64,000 bases of DNA from Owenweeksia sp965214115. GTDB taxonomy: Bacteria > Bacteroidota > Bacteroidia > Flavobacteriales > Schleiferiaceae. Both the position numbers and the translations under genes were made by a program. Position 1 is the stretch's first letter. The number at the start of each line of letters is the position of its first letter. Shown here one piece after another: positions 52,417 through 59,935 of the stretch. The stretch lies in contig CBDCAU010000009.1 in the NCBI GenBank assembly GCA_965214115.1, positions 1 to 64,000 on the forward strand, in the 5' to 3' direction. The notes under the pieces were generated by a model, which did no database searches, was not told where the DNA came from, and saw nothing but the letters and a program-made list of their open reading frames with translations.

Positions 52417-52449
52417 AGACCTGACAGGTTTTTGAAACCTGTCAGGTCT
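52417..52449. repeat. AGACCTGACAGG hairpin repeat, copy 3
   Basis: A perfect 12-bp stem (AGACCTGACAGG/CCTGTCAGGTCT), 11 bp after the stop of the secreted-protein gene. Possible terminator. Confidence 0.8.
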
Positions 52450-52462
52450 CTAAGTTTCACCC

Positions 52463-52515
52463 CAAAAATGATGTGAAACTCTATGTGCCGCGCCTATGTG
52501 TTCTATATGAAAATA
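52463..52515. repeat. CATATAGA/CACATAG repeat, right copy (inverted)
   Basis: Its minus strand reads TTTTCATATAGA, then ACACATAG, CACATAGAG and TTTCACATC, in the same word set as 50861-50907. Confidence 0.55.
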
Positions 52516-52530
52516 TGCCGCTCAAAACCT

Positions 52531-52538
52531 TACTTTTG
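52531..52538 (+). promoter_or_regulatory. -7 element of thrS (TACTTTTG)
   Basis: A perfect match, 23 bp before the thrS ATG. Confidence 0.6.
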
Positions 52539-52561
52539 CGCCCCTCAAAAAATCCCGCCCA

Positions 52562-54508
52562 ATGCTCAAAATCACCTTGCCCGACGGCAGCGTAAAAGAA
52601 GTGGAAGAAGGCAGTTCCGCGCACGATGTGGCGCAATCTATTTCGCACGGATTGGCGCGCAACGTATTGAGCGCCAGCCTGAACGGCGAAACCGTGGAAA
52701 TCGACGACCCGCTGCCGAACGATGGCAATTTGGTGCTTTATACGTGGGACAATCCGGAAGGGAAAAAGGCATTTTGGCACAGCTCGGCGCACCTTCTCGC
52801 GCAGGCGCTGGAGGAATTTTATCCCGATGTGAAATTGACCATCGGCCCCGCCATCGACAATGGGTTTTATTACGATGTGGATTTTGGTGATGAATCTTTT
52901 GGCGAAGGTGATTTCAAAAAAATCGAGCAAAAAATGCTCGAAAATGCGCGCCAAAAAAGTGAGTTCCAGCTCCGCGAAGTTTCAAAAAAAGACGCGCTGG
53001 ACTTTTATAAAGACAATCCCTTCAAAACGGAACTGATTGAAAATTTGGCGGATGGCGAAATCACTTTTTGCGACCACGCCAATTTTACGGATTTGTGCCG
53101 CGGCGGCCACCTCCCAAACACGGGTTTGGTGAAGGCCGTGAAAATTATGAACACCGCCGGCGCGTACTGGCGCGGCAAAGAAACCAACCCGCAACTCACT
53201 CGTATTTACGGGATTAGCTTCCCAAAACAGGCAATGCTGACGGAATATCTGGAACTGTTGGAACAGGCCAAACAGCGCGACCACCGCAAATTGGGGAAGG
53301 AATTGGAGCTGTTTACTTTCTCGCAAAAAGTGGGTCAGGGGCTTCCACTTTGGCTGCCAAAAGGGGCGGAACTGCGCGAGCGTTTGGAAAATTTCCTGAA
53401 AAAAGCCCAGCGCGCGGCGGGCTACGAACCGGTGATTTCGCCCCACATCGGCAACAAGGAATTGTACGTGACCAGCGGCCATTACGAAAAATACGGCAAG
53501 GACAGTTTCCAGCCCATCCACACGCCGGAGGAGGGCGAGGAATATCTGCTGAAACCGATGAACTGCCCGCACCACTGCGAGATTTACAAGAGCCAGCCCC
53601 GATCCTATCGCGACTTGCCGATTCGTTTTGCGGAATTTGGCACGGTGTATCGCTACGAACAGAGCGGCGAGTTGCACGGCCTCACCCGCGTCCGTGGTTT
53701 TACACAAGACGATGCCCACCTTTTTTGTACGCCCAACCAGTTGAAAGACGAGTTCAAAAAAGTCATCGACTTGGTATTGTACATTTTTAAAACCTTGGAT
53801 TTCAATGATTTCCGTGCGCAGATTTCCTTACGGCACAAAACGGAGCGCGAAAAATACATCGGCTCGGACGAGAATTGGGAAAAGGCGGAGCGCGCGATAA
53901 TCGAAGCCTCGGAAGAGAAAAAATTAGATACCATTATAGAATACGGCGAGGCAGCTTTTTATGGACCGAAACTGGATTTTATGGTGAAAGATGCGCTCGG
54001 CCGCCAGTGGCAATTGGGCACGATTCAAGTGGATTACAACCTGCCAGAGCGTTTTGAATTGGAATACACGGGTTCTGATAATCAGACACATAGACCGGTG
54101 ATGATCCACCGCGCGCCTTTCGGGAGTATGGAACGGTTTGTGGCGGTTTTGTTGGAACATTGCGCGGGAAATTTCCCCGTGTGGCTGATGCCCGACCAAG
54201 TGGCGATTTTGCCTATCTCCGATAAATATTTGGAATACGCGCAAAAAGTTTCCCATCTCCTTAAAAATTACGACCTTCGCGCGCTCGTTGACGAAAGGGC
54301 GGAAAAAACCGGCCGAAAAATCAGGGATGCGGAGGTCAAAAAAATTCCGTATATGTTGATCGTCGGCGAGAAAGAAGAAGCGGCGCAAAGCGTTTCGGTT
54401 CGCAGGCACGGCGAGGGAGATATTGGCACAATGAGTGTTCAAAAATTTGCCGAAATGGTGCAAAACGAAATCGCAAAAATGATAGACGATTTTGAAGCAA
54501 AAAGTTGA
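52562..54508 (+). CDS. thrS: Threonyl-tRNA synthetase
   Basis: A 648-residue class II synthetase. N-terminal TGS domain (1-62); editing domain with HxxxH H73/H77 (HSSAHLLAQA) and the later CRGGH; catalytic core with PMNCPHHCEIY, RYEQSGELHGLTRVRGFTQDD and motif 3 HRAPFGSMERF; C-terminal anticodon-binding domain (PDQVAILPISDKYLEYA). Length is normal. It opens the classic thrS-infC-rpmI-rplT run. Confidence 0.98.
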   Translation: MLKITLPDGSVKEVEEGSSAHDVAQSISHGLARNVLSASLNGETVEIDDPLPNDGNLVLYTWDNPEGKKAFWHSSAHLLAQALEEFYPDVKLTIGPAIDNGFYYDVDFGDESFGEGDFKKIEQKMLENARQKSEFQLREVSKKDALDFYKDNPFKTELIENLADGEITFCDHANFTDLCRGGHLPNTGLVKAVKIMNTAGAYWRGKETNPQLTRIYGISFPKQAMLTEYLELLEQAKQRDHRKLGKELELFTFSQKVGQGLPLWLPKGAELRERLENFLKKAQRAAGYEPVISPHIGNKELYVTSGHYEKYGKDSFQPIHTPEEGEEYLLKPMNCPHHCEIYKSQPRSYRDLPIRFAEFGTVYRYEQSGELHGLTRVRGFTQDDAHLFCTPNQLKDEFKKVIDLVLYIFKTLDFNDFRAQISLRHKTEREKYIGSDENWEKAERAIIEASEEKKLDTIIEYGEAAFYGPKLDFMVKDALGRQWQLGTIQVDYNLPERFELEYTGSDNQTHRPVMIHRAPFGSMERFVAVLLEHCAGNFPVWLMPDQVAILPISDKYLEYAQKVSHLLKNYDLRALVDERAEKTGRKIRDAEVKKIPYMLIVGEKEEAAQSVSVRRHGEGDIGTMSVQKFAEMVQNEIAKMIDDFEAKS

Positions 54509-54525
54509 ATTAAAAACAAAAGAAA

Positions 54526-55083
54526 CTGGCAAAAAGATTTAGTCATAGAAGGCGCACTTTTAGGCGCGGCCCGCAAGAGGACAAGCACAAAATCAACGGT
54601 AAAATTGATTACCCAGATGTGCGCGTAGTCGGGGATAATGTGGAAGAACAAGGCATTTATCCCATTAAGCAAGCATTGCAAATGGCGCGCGAGCAAGAGT
54701 TGGATTTAGTGATGATTTCCGAGACGGCAAAGCCGCCCGTAGTGAACATCGTAGATTATAAAAAATTCCTTTATAATCAAAAGAAAAAGCAGAAAGAAAT
54801 AGCGGCCAAAACGCAAAAAACGGTAGTCAAAGAAATCCGTTTTGGACCCAATACTGACGATCACGATTACGAATTCAAGCGCAAACACGCCGAAGGTTTC
54901 CTCAAGGATGGCGCGAAGTTGAAGGCTTTCGTTTTCTTCCGCGGCCGTTCGATTGTTTTCAAAGAAAAAGGTGAAATTTTGTTGCTACGCTTAGCGCAAG
55001 ATTTGGAAGACATTGGCAAAGTAGAAAGTATGCCGAAATTGGAAGGGAAACGGATGATAATGATGATGGCGCCGAAGAAGTGA
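54526..55083 (+). CDS. infC: Translation initiation factor IF-3, probable CTG start
   Basis: IF-3 proofreads the start codon on the 30S subunit. The frame opens after TAA at 54511 and holds no ATG, GTG or TTG before the conserved region. CTG at 54526 gives (M)AKRFSHRRRTFRRGPQEDKHKINGKIDY, the expected N-terminus, and a 185-residue protein. Downstream motifs: VRVVGDNVEEQGIYPIKQAL, IVDYKKFLYNQKKKQKE, IRFGPNTDDHDYEFK, FFRGRSIVFKEKGE and the MMMAPKK end. A GTG at 54619 would remove much of the N-domain. IF-3 genes often use rare starts for self-regulation. Confidence 0.9.
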   Translation: MAKRFSHRRRTFRRGPQEDKHKINGKIDYPDVRVVGDNVEEQGIYPIKQALQMAREQELDLVMISETAKPPVVNIVDYKKFLYNQKKKQKEIAAKTQKTVVKEIRFGPNTDDHDYEFKRKHAEGFLKDGAKLKAFVFFRGRSIVFKEKGEILLLRLAQDLEDIGKVESMPKLEGKRMIMMMAPKK

Positions 55084-55096
55084 TGAATGGTGATGA

Positions 55097-55199
55097 GTTA
55101 ATGGGTTATTGGGTTAACAAGTTATTTAGACAAACCGTTTAAACTGCTACGGAATCAGCATCCAACCTTAATAACACAATAACCTAACAACATAATAAC
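55097..55199. repeat. Imperfect inverted repeat in the infC-rpmI gap
   Basis: Two 30-nt arms (55097-55126 and 55170-55199) pair at about 22 positions. They consist of GTTATTGGGTTAACAAG-like words and their complement, AT-rich. This 130-bp gap lies where ribosomal-protein self-regulation acts in other bacteria; the link is speculative. Confidence 0.5.
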
Positions 55200-55214
55200 T
55201 TTAAACAGACAGAA

Positions 55215-55409
55215 ATGCCCAAGATGAAAACAAAATCCAGTGCCAAAAAACGGTTCAAACTGACCGGTACTGGTAAAATCAAACGCAAGCACGCTTTTAA
55301 GAGTCATATATTGACTAAAAAAGGCACGAAGCAAAAGCGCAATTTGACGCACACCGGATTGGTGGACGAGGCCGATGAGGCCAACATCAAATTGCAACTG
55401 TGTATCTGA
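55215..55409 (+). CDS. rpmI: 50S ribosomal protein L35
   Basis: A 64-residue protein, MPKMKTKSSAKKRFKLTGTG then KIKRKHAFKSHILTKK, the full L35 pattern. It follows infC after a gap of 131 bp and precedes rplT by 100 bp. The wide gaps contrast with the compact order seen in many bacteria. Confidence 0.97.
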   Translation: MPKMKTKSSAKKRFKLTGTGKIKRKHAFKSHILTKKGTKQKRNLTHTGLVDEADEANIKLQLCI

Positions 55410-55435
55410 TTTTTAAGTAGATTTTTTTTATTAAC

Positions 55436-55495
55436 CGTGGCCAAGTGCTATTGCAAGTTTCCCTTACAAAAATGTTGGGAGCGCCTTGTCCAAAA
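55436..55495 (+). promoter_or_regulatory. Possible structured leader of rplT
   Basis: GGCCAAGTGC near the start can pair imperfectly with GCGCCTTGTCC at the end. Between them TCCC and GGGA form an inner stem (in GTTTCCC...GGGAGC). L20 binds its own mRNA in other bacteria; a similar role here is inference. Confidence 0.4.
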
Positions 55496-55509
55496 AATGA
55501 TGTAAACAA

Positions 55510-55854
55510 ATGCCAAGAAGTACAAACAGCGTGGCCGCCCACGCCCGCAAGAAGAAGGTGATGAAAATGGCCAAGGGCTATTTTGGCCGCCGCAAAAACG
55601 TGTGGACGGTAGCGAAAAACGCCGTTGAAAAAGGCCTGAGCTACAGCTACCGCGACCGCAAAAACAAGAAGCGCACTTTTCGCGCTTTGTGGATTCAGCG
55701 TATCAATGCCGGCGCGCGATTGCACGGGATGAGCTACTCCGCGATGATGGGGAAAATGAAGGCCAGCGGCATCGAAATCAACCGCAAAGTATTGGCGGAT
55801 TTGGCGATGAACCATCCCGAAGCTTTTAAAGCTGTGGTGGAGAAAGTGAAATAG
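55510..55854 (+). CDS. rplT: 50S ribosomal protein L20
   Basis: A 114-residue early-assembly protein: MPRSTNSVAAHARKKKVMKM, AKGYFGRRKNVWTVAKNAVE, WIQRINAGARLHGMSYS, and the C-terminal NRKVLADLAMNHPEAFKAVV. Length is normal. A terminator follows 23 bp after the stop. Confidence 0.98.
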   Translation: MPRSTNSVAAHARKKKVMKMAKGYFGRRKNVWTVAKNAVEKGLSYSYRDRKNKKRTFRALWIQRINAGARLHGMSYSAMMGKMKASGIEINRKVLADLAMNHPEAFKAVVEKVK

Positions 55855-55877
55855 AAATTTATCGCGACAAACTCCTT

Positions 55878-55920
55878 AAAAGCCGTTCACGACCTTTGGG
55901 TTTTGAGCGGCTTTTTTTTA
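55878..55920 (+). terminator. Intrinsic terminator of the thrS-rplT operon
   Basis: AAGCCGTTC pairs with GAGCGGCTT (one G-T pair) around a 16-nt loop, followed by a run of T. Confidence 0.88.
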
Positions 55921-55970
55921 TGAAAAATAAACGCCACTTTTCAAAAGAAAAAAAATCATTTCTAAAAGCA

Positions 55971-56948
55971 ATGAAATGTATGCGAATTATTAAAAACAAT
56001 CTATTTCTTTTTTTATTGGTTGCGACCATTTTTTCGTGTAAAAAGGATGATGATTCCGGCAACGGAAATGAGCAGCCGGGTTTGTCGGACATTCTAAAGC
56101 AAGAAAATCTAAATCTATATCTGGAAAGCTTGGAAAAAAGCGTTTTGATTGATTCTTTAAAAAAGGCAAACCATACCCTTTTCGCGCCCACCGATAGCGC
56201 CATTTTAAATTATATAAGTTCAGTCGGTGCGGACAGTTTGGAATCTTTTCAAGATTTGGTGGGCGAGAACCGCTTTCGGCAGATTTTCCAATATCATTGG
56301 CTGGAGAGCAAAGTGAAGGCAAAAGATTTAGGAATGGGCTATCAAAAAAGCGCCTCATTTTCCAATCAAAATGCGAAAATGAGTTTGCATTTCTTGAATG
56401 AAGACGGAACGGTTGTTATTAATAAAACCTCCGAAATTATTGATAAAAATATCGAAGCTGAAAATGGCTTTATCCACATCATCAACCGCGTTTTGACCCC
56501 TCCCACCTTGCAGAATTTTTTACGGCAAAATTCTAATCTATCAGAATTTATAAAACTCATCCAACTGAGCAACAGCAACTTGGAAGCGGTTTTGAACCAA
56601 ACGCAACAAGGCTTTACGGTGTTTGCGCCCAGCAATTCCGCGCTCCAGAATTTCCTTCAAAAGGAAAATTATGCGGATTTGAAGGATTTTGTGAATACGG
56701 TGGGCCAAGACACGGTGCAGGCGTTTTTGAATGGGCACGTTTTGGAAGAAGCCGTCTCGGAAACGGAACTGGTTTCTGGAAATTTTAAAACGATAAACGG
56801 GAATTCCATTTTTACGGCATTGGACGGCGATGGGGAAATTTCACTGAGCGAGACTGCCGGTGGGGCGGTTTTGGCGACCGTTTCTGACGAAGGGATAAAC
56901 GGGGTGAACGGAGGCCTGTATATTTTGGACGGGGTTTTAGCGCCGTAA
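55971..56948 (+). CDS. Fasciclin-domain lipoprotein
   Basis: A protein of about 325 residues with a lipoprotein signal (RIIKNNLFLFLLVATIFSC, then KKDDD). Two FAS1 domains follow: residues about 50-185 (SVLIDSLKKANHTLFAPTDSAIL) and 190-325 (LEAVLNQTQQGFTVFAPSNSALQ, ending GLYILDGVLAP). FAS1 domains mediate adhesion. Start is ATG 55971 or 55980; the frame upstream to 55896 crosses the terminator and is not used. The stop is followed by TAACGTTAAC, as after murB. Confidence 0.88.
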   Translation: MKCMRIIKNNLFLFLLVATIFSCKKDDDSGNGNEQPGLSDILKQENLNLYLESLEKSVLIDSLKKANHTLFAPTDSAILNYISSVGADSLESFQDLVGENRFRQIFQYHWLESKVKAKDLGMGYQKSASFSNQNAKMSLHFLNEDGTVVINKTSEIIDKNIEAENGFIHIINRVLTPPTLQNFLRQNSNLSEFIKLIQLSNSNLEAVLNQTQQGFTVFAPSNSALQNFLQKENYADLKDFVNTVGQDTVQAFLNGHVLEEAVSETELVSGNFKTINGNSIFTALDGDGEISLSETAGGAVLATVSDEGINGVNGGLYILDGVLAP

Positions 56949-57174
56949 CGTTAACTTAGGGTGATGTCTTAATTCTGCGATGTTTCAGCCTTTCAGACTG
57001 GCGAGTGGAGCGGTTTCTCATTGAAAGTGGTCGGCGGCTCTTTGGTATTGAAAATCAAATAACTAAACAATCCAAAAGGGCGGGACACTCGTAAATCCTA
57101 ACCTATAAACTCAACTCTCGACTCCGCTCGAACACCTAAAAAATTTCGCATTATTTTGTTTGGTTGGTTGAAGT

Positions 57175-57216
57175 GCCGGAACCCGAAAAAGCCCTGCTTT
57201 TTCAGTTCCGGCTTTT
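57175..57216 (+). terminator. GCCGGAAC hairpin with T tail
   Basis: GCCGGAAC pairs with GTTCCGGC around a 22-nt loop that itself holds GAAAAAGC/GCTTTTTC, followed by TTTT. It could end plus-strand transcription from the fasciclin gene. It overlaps the last codons of the convergent patatin gene. The 226 bp before it show no gene. Confidence 0.6.
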
Positions 57217-59463
57217 CTTTGGCGTTTTCCCCAATTTTTTCAGCAGGCTTTTTAGCGCAGTTTGATTGATGTCACTGTAAAACGTTTCGGTGGTGCGCCG
57301 TTTTTCTTCCTCTGTCAAATGCCAGCTCAGCGAGACCGCGTCGTCTTCCTGAAAAAGGGAAAAACGCACCACATCCATTTCCATTTCCATTTCGTTTTGC
57401 GCCACTTCCATCAGCAAGGATTTATTGTACACCTGCAAATTGTGAAAACTCTTGAACACGCCGCCGATGGGGCGAGTCAGCCCGTCCAGCTTAGTGGAAG
57501 TCACCTGTTTGATGGGAATTTTGTCGGGCCGGTTGGCCTTGATCTGCACCACCACCACCCCGCAGGTATTCTCGCGAATCCAATCCTGAAAGGCATATAA
57601 ATAGCGCAGCGCCAGCTCGAAACCCTCATTGTCGCGCACCCCAGCATCGATCAGCTCGATGGACGGCTCGCTGGGCATATTCACCAGCGGCGTGATGTAG
57701 GGGAAACTGGCACTCATCCGCAGAGCGGTGATGAAGCTGAGGTTTTGGGCGTTCTGGTTTTTGAAAAGCCGCGAATATTCCACGCCGTCATACACTTTCG
57801 GCTTGCGGATGCCGGCGTAGGGCGTGGTGAAGGTGAGGTAGGAAATCCCCTGCGGGCTCATCAATAATTTGCGGCCGTCGCCCACGATGGCGGGGCCCAA
57901 AATAAGGGTGGGCATTTGCGATTCCATCTCCATTTTGCGGTAGGCGCCAAAGTGGCGATCCAGCAGGCCAAGAGTATTTTTGTCAAGCTCGCGGTCGAAG
58001 GCCCAGCCTCGGTCTTTGGGATAGCGCTGCCCCATATAATTTACCCTGTTGAGGCGAAAAAACAAATCATTGACCGCCAAGGTGAACGTGACGGGATTCA
58101 ATAAATCTTTGGACAGCAAAACTTGTAGGGAATCGCTGTCGGCGGGCAGCGGGGCGGTGCCAATCTGCTCGCGGTATTTCACTTCGCGGTAGAGCGCCGC
58201 ACCCAGCATCCCACCGGAAGAACCGGTGATCAAGTGCATTTGGTTGTAAAAATCGCCCTCGGTAAGCGCGTCCAATTCCTGTAAAATCTTGAGCGTCCAA
58301 AGGGCGGAACGCTGGCCGCCGCCGCTCACGTTCAAGACCACCATTTTAGGCTTTGCGCCAAGCGGTTGTTTGGCTTTCCATTTTTCCAAAACTTGCAACG
58401 CGGCGGCCTTGTCTTTTTGCACGATGGAATCCGCGGTCAGCGCGTCCAAACGGTCGTAATTGTACGCGGCGCGGGTTTCGTAATCCATCCCATACGCATA
58501 ATTGATAGTGCGGAACTTGGGCAGGCCGGAAAGCCAGTTGAGCAACAGCAGGGCGATGATTCCCACGGTGAGCGTCCACGTTTTGAAGCGGGTATAAAAC
58601 ACGCCGGTTATCATCAAATAAAGGGAAAAAATGAGAAAGATGGTGCCGCCAGCGGGAATCACAAAAGGCTGATAATCACCGACCAATCCCAAAATTATCA
58701 CTACAAAAATGAGCGCCACGAAAAAGACGGAGGCCGAAAAGTGATGCTGCTGAATAGTTTCCAGCAACGTCTCCGCGGAGTAGTGGCTTACGTCGCGGGT
58801 GCGCTTTAGTTTAAAGGGCGTGCGCAGATATGAATTCACACTCTTGCGGGAGCGGCTGCCGATGCGCTTGCCTTTTTTCATCAACAGTTTCAGCGGTTTC
58901 AACGGGTTTTTTTCCTTGCCTTTCTCGTCGGGCAATTCCAAAATCCGGACGGTGGCAATGAAGTAGGAAAACGAAAAAAGAATCATCAAAACAATGCCGA
59001 GCGTGAGGCTGCCGATGTTGAGAAAAGTGGTGAAACCCGCCATATCTTCTTCCGGCGAAATGAGGATAATCTGAAAGATATAAAATCCATAAAACAGAAG
59101 CGGGATGATGGAATTGTTGAGGCTGAATTTGTACAGCGGATTCTGCATCGTGGCCAAAAACGGGTAGCGGTAACTGTAATAGATATAGCTGCTGATGTGG
59201 AAGGCCATTATGAAAAGTCCCGCCGTGATCCCCACCAAAAAATAGCTGAAAAAGCTGACTTTGTCAAGATATTCAGGCGTTACAAAAAGGTAGCGAAGGC
59301 CGTAGTTTTCGGCAATGCCGCCGCCGACAAAAGCGAAGAGCAACAGCCAAAAAATCATTAAAATGAAACTGCGCCGCAAATGCAGCAAAAAGAGCTGCAC
59401 GGGAAAAAACGTGATGAGAAAATGCCCGAAGCGGCGGAGAAAATTGTCTTTTGTGGCGGGCAT
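57202..59463 (-). CDS. Membrane-bound patatin-like phospholipase
   Basis: A protein of about 753 residues. Residues 1-340 hold roughly seven to eight membrane helices (SFILMIFWLLLFAFVGGGI, FFSYFLVGITAGLFIMAFH, FSASVFFVALIFVVIILGL). The C-terminal half is a patatin domain: VSGGGQRSALWTLKIL (oxyanion region), nucleophile serine in LITGSSGGMLGAAL (GxSxG) and the dyad aspartate in LIDAGVRDNEG. Such enzymes cleave phospholipids. The extended membrane part is unusual for patatins. Start 59463 (MPATKDNFLRR) is preferred over 59493. Last gene of a three-gene run. Confidence 0.88.
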   Translation of the reverse strand: MPATKDNFLRRFGHFLITFFPVQLFLLHLRRSFILMIFWLLLFAFVGGGIAENYGLRYLFVTPEYLDKVSFFSYFLVGITAGLFIMAFHISSYIYYSYRYPFLATMQNPLYKFSLNNSIIPLLFYGFYIFQIILISPEEDMAGFTTFLNIGSLTLGIVLMILFSFSYFIATVRILELPDEKGKEKNPLKPLKLLMKKGKRIGSRSRKSVNSYLRTPFKLKRTRDVSHYSAETLLETIQQHHFSASVFFVALIFVVIILGLVGDYQPFVIPAGGTIFLIFSLYLMITGVFYTRFKTWTLTVGIIALLLLNWLSGLPKFRTINYAYGMDYETRAAYNYDRLDALTADSIVQKDKAAALQVLEKWKAKQPLGAKPKMVVLNVSGGGQRSALWTLKILQELDALTEGDFYNQMHLITGSSGGMLGAALYREVKYREQIGTAPLPADSDSLQVLLSKDLLNPVTFTLAVNDLFFRLNRVNYMGQRYPKDRGWAFDRELDKNTLGLLDRHFGAYRKMEMESQMPTLILGPAIVGDGRKLLMSPQGISYLTFTTPYAGIRKPKVYDGVEYSRLFKNQNAQNLSFITALRMSASFPYITPLVNMPSEPSIELIDAGVRDNEGFELALRYLYAFQDWIRENTCGVVVVQIKANRPDKIPIKQVTSTKLDGLTRPIGGVFKSFHNLQVYNKSLLMEVAQNEMEMEMDVVRFSLFQEDDAVSLSWHLTEEEKRRTTETFYSDINQTALKSLLKKLGKTPKKSRN

Positions 59464-59479
59464 TTTCTTTATAAAAAAA

Positions 59480-59935
59480 TCACAACAGCCCAAACTGGCG
59501 GAAGTGGTGCTGGATGTGCTTGCGGTGAAGCTGCGACCATTCCAAGACGTTCAGCCTCCCAAAGTTGGGGTGGTCGGCCGTAAAGCTATGGTCTTTTTCA
59601 AAGAGCGCGCCCATTGCCACCAGCATTTTCATCAGTTCGAGCTTGCGTTGGTCAAAATCCACTTGGGGAATTTCGTAGTTAAAATAGCTTGGCGGGGCTT
59701 GGCGGCCTTGCGGAAGAGGTTGGTCGCTCATCAAGAATTTTTGGCTCGCCGCCAATTTTTCAGCGGACAGTGTGCTTTTCCCAAAAGTGCCTTCAAGCGT
59801 CATTTCCACTGCGCGCCGCAGGTGTTCCAGCATTTGGTCCGCCGTCATTTGACCCCATTGTGGCGTAGCATCTGGCTTTAACTTTTTGAGCATCGCCGGC
59901 ACTTCCCAGCCTAAAAATCGCGAATATTCGTTCAT
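59480..59935 (-). CDS. DUF1569 (DinB-like) protein
   Basis: A 151-residue helical-bundle protein with the DUF1569 pattern: MTADQMLEHLRRAVEMTLEG, ADHPNFGRLNVLEWSQLHRKHIQHHFRQFGLL. The histidines in MLEHL and HRKHIQHH can form a metal site as in DinB/YfiT folds. Function unknown. The start overlaps the stop of the OmpA-like gene by 4 bp; the patatin gene begins 16 bp further on. Confidence 0.87.
   Translation of the reverse strand: MNEYSRFLGWEVPAMLKKLKPDATPQWGQMTADQMLEHLRRAVEMTLEGTFGKSTLSAEKLAASQKFLMSDQPLPQGRQAPPSYFNYEIPQVDFDQRKLELMKMLVAMGALFEKDHSFTADHPNFGRLNVLEWSQLHRKHIQHHFRQFGLL

Noticed and set aside
54619..55083. infC starting at GTG 54619
   Set aside because: It would remove most of the IF-3 N-domain, which is clearly encoded upstream to 54526.
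20437..56955. TAACGTTAAC palindrome after both murB and the fasciclin gene
   Set aside because: Only two copies in the window; a 10-bp AT-rich palindrome at stop codons may be chance.
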